This document shows positions 4,718-5,818 of a DNA stretch of 5,818 bases, one piece after another. The first letter of the stretch is position 1, and every line of letters begins with the position of its first letter. The DNA is from CAZIPZ01 sp964541075 (GTDB lineage Bacteria; Acidobacteriota; Terriglobia; 20CM-2-55-15): positions 1-5,818 of the forward strand of contig CAZIPZ010000226.1 in assembly GCA_964541075.1 (NCBI GenBank). Reading direction: 5' to 3'. The position numbers and the translations under genes are program-made. A model generated the notes under the pieces. That model worked only from the letters and a program-made list of their open reading frames with translations, had not been told where the DNA came from and made no database searches.

Positions 4718-5818
4718 TTATGCAGCCAAATCGTTCTTGAGGGAAATCAACTTAAAGAGGTCGTTTCGGCTGAGGAAGCCCACCAGGACGCCATTTCGGA
4801 CGACTGCCGCCTTGCTGCAGTTGTTAGTCATTAGAGTGCGCAAGGCGTCGGTCGCCTCCGTATCTGGGTCGAATACGCGATAGGAGGATGGATCTGAAAG
4901 AAACCGTCCAATCGGGGTGCTTGGCCAGTCTTCGGGAGGCGCCCCCTTAATCGAACGAACATCGACCATTCCTATAAATCGGTTGTTCTCGATAACCGGA
5001 AAGGTTCGATAGTGATATCGAAAAACATACTCATTGACGAGTTGCGAGACGGACATTCTGGTGGTTAGGGCGACAGGCGGCGCCATCACTTCCCGAACTT
5101 TCAGGTTCTGGAGACCGAATCGGACTTCGAACGACCGATGTTCGGTTTCAGCCGACTTCTTCAAAAATAAGCCAATGAGGATCAGCCATATGCCCGGAAT
5201 CACGTGCATCACGAATACGCCCATCAAACCGATGAGCGCGAGCGTGATGGCGAACATCTCTCCGATTCTGGCCGATGAACGCGTCGCCCGTCGAAGGTCT
5301 CCGGTGCGATGCCATAGGTAGGACCTCAGAACGCGTCCCCCATCCAGTGGGAACCCCGGGATGAGGTTGAACGCAGCCAGAAGAAAATTCACATAGTATA
5401 GATAGTGCATCGCTTCGACAGCAATGTGGTCCGCTCTATCCTTCATAAGAACTGAAAGCGTGAGGAACAAAACCCCGAGTCCTATGCTCGAAAGAGGGCC
5501 GGCAACGCTGATTGCAAACTCGGCTTTGGGGGAGCTCGATTGGGACTGCGCCATTTCCGAGACTCCACCAAAGATAAAGAGTGTGACTTGCCGTACAGGA
5601 ATCCCCAGTCTCATTGCGACCAGACAATGGCTGAACTCATGAATCAGGACCGAGGCGAATAATCCAAGGGCGCTTAGGGTCCCAAAAGTCCAGTATGTGA
5701 ACGAGGAGTAGTTGGGCGCCTGAGACGGGAAGTAGCCTGCCGACAGAGTCCAGGCAAACAGAAAAAAGGCGATAAACCATGAAGGATCAATCTGTAGCCG
5801 AATCCCCCGTATCGAGAA
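4718..5818 (-). CDS. Site-2 protease family zinc metalloprotease (M50B) with two CBS domains, N-terminus cut off by the window
   Basis: This is a membrane-embedded zinc protease of the type that cuts substrates within the lipid bilayer, for example anti-sigma factors. The frame is open from the window edge at 5818, giving 367 codons including the stop, so the gene continues to the right. The visible N-terminus (FSIRGIRLQIDPSWF) aligns with the usual start region of the family, so probably only about 5-15 residues are missing. Zinc-site HEFSH is at visible residues 60-64 and the third ligand lies in NLIPGFPLDGGR (visible D159). LFIFGGVSEM (80-89) is the family FGG motif. Two CBS domains follow, at about 238-293 and 303-358; such domains usually bind adenine nucleotides and may tune activity. 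The internal ATG at 5614 is not the start because it lies downstream of HEFSH. No substrate gene is visible nearby. Confidence 0.92.
   Translation of the reverse strand, partial: FSIRGIRLQIDPSWFIAFFLFAWTLSAGYFPSQAPNYSSFTYWTFGTLSALGLFASVLIHEFSHCLVAMRLGIPVRQVTLFIFGGVSEMAQSQSSSPKAEFAISVAGPLSSIGLGVLFLTLSVLMKDRADHIAVEAMHYLYYVNFLLAAFNLIPGFPLDGGRVLRSYLWHRTGDLRRATRSSARIGEMFAITLALIGLMGVFVMHVIPGIWLILIGLFLKKSAETEHRSFEVRFGLQNLKVREVMAPPVALTTRMSVSQLVNEYVFRYHYRTFPVIENNRFIGMVDVRSIKGAPPEDWPSTPIGRFLSDPSSYRVFDPDTEATDALRTLMTNNCSKAAVVRNGVLVGFLSRNDLFKLISLKNDLAA

Noticed and set aside
4718..5614. Protease gene starting at the internal ATG at 5614 (298 residues)
   Set aside because: The frame stays open for 68 more codons to the window edge and these encode the zinc-binding HEFSH motif and first membrane helices, so the true start is beyond 5818.
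1..5818. A novel multi-gene system linking the exporter, VUT transporter and protease
   Set aside because: The genes belong to separate well-known families, differ in strand, and show no shared operon or partner genes; apart from msrPQ nothing points to joint function.

Overview
This window carries four ordinary bacterial genes plus one doubtful small ORF. It most likely comes from a draft or metagenome-derived genome of a Gram-negative bacterium: there is a run of 10 Ns, and the methionine sulfoxide reductase is a Tat-exported periplasmic type. Base composition is moderate, slightly above 50% GC by eye. The mix of an MsrPQ pair, an MsbA-like exporter and an S2P protease with tandem CBS domains would suit Acidobacteriota, but that is a weak inference that the window cannot confirm.

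Layout from left to right. At 35-1685 on the minus strand is the msrP-msrQ operon for repair of oxidised methionine in envelope proteins. Its two genes are one base apart and msrQ starts with GTG. msrP contains the assembly gap at 1102-1111. A 105-bp divergent intergenic region follows. At 1791-3677 on the plus strand is a complete one-piece ABC exporter (membrane domain followed by ATPase). The 258 bp between this gene and the convergent next gene hold no confident gene. They do hold an imperfect hairpin and a 41-codon minus-strand ORF with a good ribosome binding site. At 3936-4625 on the minus strand is a VUT/YhhQ-family queuosine-precursor transporter. After a 92-bp spacer, 4718-5818 on the minus strand is an M50B site-2 protease with two CBS domains, whose N-terminus runs off the right edge.

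Only msrP and msrQ clearly work together: MsrQ is the membrane haem subunit that passes electrons to MsrP. The exporter, the transporter and the protease have no obvious shared pathway and look like unlinked housekeeping neighbours. No RNA genes, insertion sequences, CRISPR arrays or phage genes were seen, and I did not find an undescribed system. The points most worth checking are the gap in msrP, an 11-bp word repeated upstream of two genes that looks like a shared -10 element, the possible leaderless start of the exporter, and the small ORF and hairpin between the convergent genes.
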